Part shown: one piece after another, positions 63,091 through 64,000 of the stretch
How the letters are laid out: every line of letters starts with the position of its first letter
How positions within the stretch are numbered: the first letter of the stretch is position 1
Assembly (NCBI RefSeq): GCF_002807685.1
Contig: NZ_PEAX01000005.1
Span: forward strand, 1-64,000
Source: Neoalteromonas flava
Lineage (GTDB): Bacteria; Pseudomonadota; Gammaproteobacteria; Enterobacterales; Alteromonadaceae
Direction of reading: 5' to 3'
DNA length: 64,000 nucleotides
Notes under the pieces: generated by a model
The model's database searches: none
Seen by the model: only the letters and a program-made list of their open reading frames with translations
What the model was told of the DNA's origin: nothing
Program-made: the position numbers and the translations under genes

Positions 63091-64000
63091 TTAACCAGTA
63101 ACTATGGCTTTCATATCTTGCATGTATGCGCGCAGTTGCTGACCGATAATCTCAACACCGTGATTGCGGATCGCATGATTAACTTCAACTAAGCGCATGT
63201 TATCAACTTTGTTATCACTACTTTCTCTACCTTTACCCAAATCTGCAGATGTTAGCGTTGGCATTAGTTCGGAGTGCAATAAAGGGATAGCTGCATTGGC
63301 AAATAAGTAATTGCCGTATTCAGCAGTATCAGAAATAACCACGTTCATTTCATACAACCGTTTACGTGCGATTGTATTTGAGATCAATGGTGTTTCATGG
63401 AGAGACTCATAGTAAGCAGATTCGGGCAAAATCCCCGCTTCTACCATCACATCAAAAGCGAGCTCTACGCCAGCCTTGATCATCGCAACGATTACAATGC
63501 CTTTATCGAAGAAGGTTTGATCATCAATTTTTTGGGCATAGCTCGGGGCGTTTTCAAATTTAGACTGCCCGGTTTCTTCTCGCCATTTCAATAGGTTCGC
63601 GTCACCGTTTGCCCAATCCTGCATCATAGTCGCTGAAAACTCGCCAGATATGATGTCGTCTTGATGCTTTTCAAACAGCGGACGTAGAATAGTTTTAAGT
63701 CGCTCAGAAAGATCATGCGCGCGGATTTTATCTGGATTACTCAAGCGGTCCATCATGTTAGTGACGCCACCAATCTTTAATGCTTCGGTAATTGCTTCAA
63801 GACCATATTGCACCAATGCACCTGCATAGGCGGGTTCAATGCCATCTTGTAACATAAACTCGTAGCCTAAAATCGCCGCAGTTTGCTGCATACCGCACAA
63901 GATGGTCTGCTCACCCATTAGATCTGACTTCACTTCAGCGACAAAAGAAGAGGCAAGTACGCCTGCACGATCGCCGCCAGTCGCACTCGCAAGCGCTTTT
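63091..64000 (-). CDS. ilvC: Ketol-acid reductoisomerase, 3' part (runs off the window)
   Basis: IlvC converts acetolactate and acetohydroxybutyrate to dihydroxy acids with NADPH and Mg2+ in branched-chain amino acid synthesis. About 302 C-terminal residues are present; the frame stays open to the right edge. The visible part begins around [12 protein letters not shown] and includes [19 protein letters not shown]. The two repeated C-terminal domains typical of the long class II enzymes of enterobacterial type (about 490 residues) follow, ending [10 protein letters not shown]. The start lies outside the window. Confidence 0.96.
   Translation of the reverse strand, partial: KALASATGGDRAGVLASSFVAEVKSDLMGEQTILCGMQQTAAILGYEFMLQDGIEPAYAGALVQYGLEAITEALKIGGVTNMMDRLSNPDKIRAHDLSERLKTILRPLFEKHQDDIISGEFSATMMQDWANGDANLLKWREETGQSKFENAPSYAQKIDDQTFFDKGIVIVAMIKAGVELAFDVMVEAGILPESAYYESLHETPLISNTIARKRLYEMNVVISDTAEYGNYLFANAAIPLLHSELMPTLTSADLGKGRESSDNKVDNMRLVEVNHAIRNHGVEIIGQQLRAYMQDMKAIVTG

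Overview
The window is a 64 kb stretch of a gammaproteobacterial chromosome, most like an Alteromonadales genome (Alteromonas/Idiomarina/Shewanella relatives). The basis is the gene set and its order: fxsA-groES-groEL, cutA-dsbD, aroQ-accB-accC, prmA, dusB-fis-purH-purD, ompR-envZ, tamA-tamB and ilvC, plus small families typical of that order (DUF3718, SO_0444-type permease, CPXCG protein, DUF2805). The genus cannot be fixed from the sequence. Coding density is high. No tRNA, rRNA, CRISPR array, prophage or classical insertion sequence was seen.

Layout. 0-4.4 kb: cell-wall amino-sugar synthesis on the minus strand (glmU, then a DeoR-type regulator joined to glmS). 4.5-12.8 kb: a GGDEF-family membrane protein, a DMT exporter, a DNA alkylation-repair pair (Ada/AlkA-type glycosylase and Ogt), a serine hydrolase, arginine decarboxylase, and an HTH/four-helix membrane protein pair. 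13-19.4 kb: a large M14 peptidase, small envelope proteins, and a ZntR-like MerR regulator with a very clear MerR-type operator in front of a Cu/Zn efflux permease. 19.5-25.4 kb: GroESL with a sigma-32 promoter, FxsA, CutA, DsbD and an M23 peptidase. 25.6-29 kb: AroQ, AccB, AccC and an outer-membrane barrel protein. 29-37 kb: an accessory-looking stretch of small unknown genes, a FAN1-like VRR-NUC/DEDDh exonuclease fusion, a small HNH protein, a coupled CPXCG/flavin reductase/41-residue membrane peptide cluster, a HiPIP, a lipoprotein amidase and a periplasmic binding protein. 37.3-42.7 kb: the translation and purine block prmA, dusB-fis, purH-purD. 42.8-50.6 kb: a periplasmic binding protein coupled to a voltage-gated K+ channel, PrkB, an SGNH hydrolase, OmpR/EnvZ and an S9 lipoprotein peptidase. 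50.7-51.3 kb: a GIY-YIG nuclease gene framed by palindromic repeats. 51.4-53.6 kb: a PspB-like protein and an overlapping operon of ECF sigma factor, four-helix membrane protein and beta-carbonic anhydrase. 53.6-64 kb: TamB/TamA, PPK2, an unknown protein, a Bcr/CflA exporter, a small conserved protein and the 3' part of ilvC, which runs off the window.

The strongest candidate for something unusual is the GIY-YIG locus. Two imperfect palindromes lie upstream in one orientation and one lies downstream in the opposite orientation. A fourth copy sits near the left end of the window. Their stems differ in sequence but remain paired, while the flanks are conserved. Other leads are the FAN1-like/DnaQ-like nuclease fusion, the sigma factor/membrane protein/carbonic anhydrase operon, the binding-protein/K+-channel pair, a GGDEF protein with a damaged catalytic motif but an intact RxxD site, and a translationally coupled 41-residue membrane peptide.
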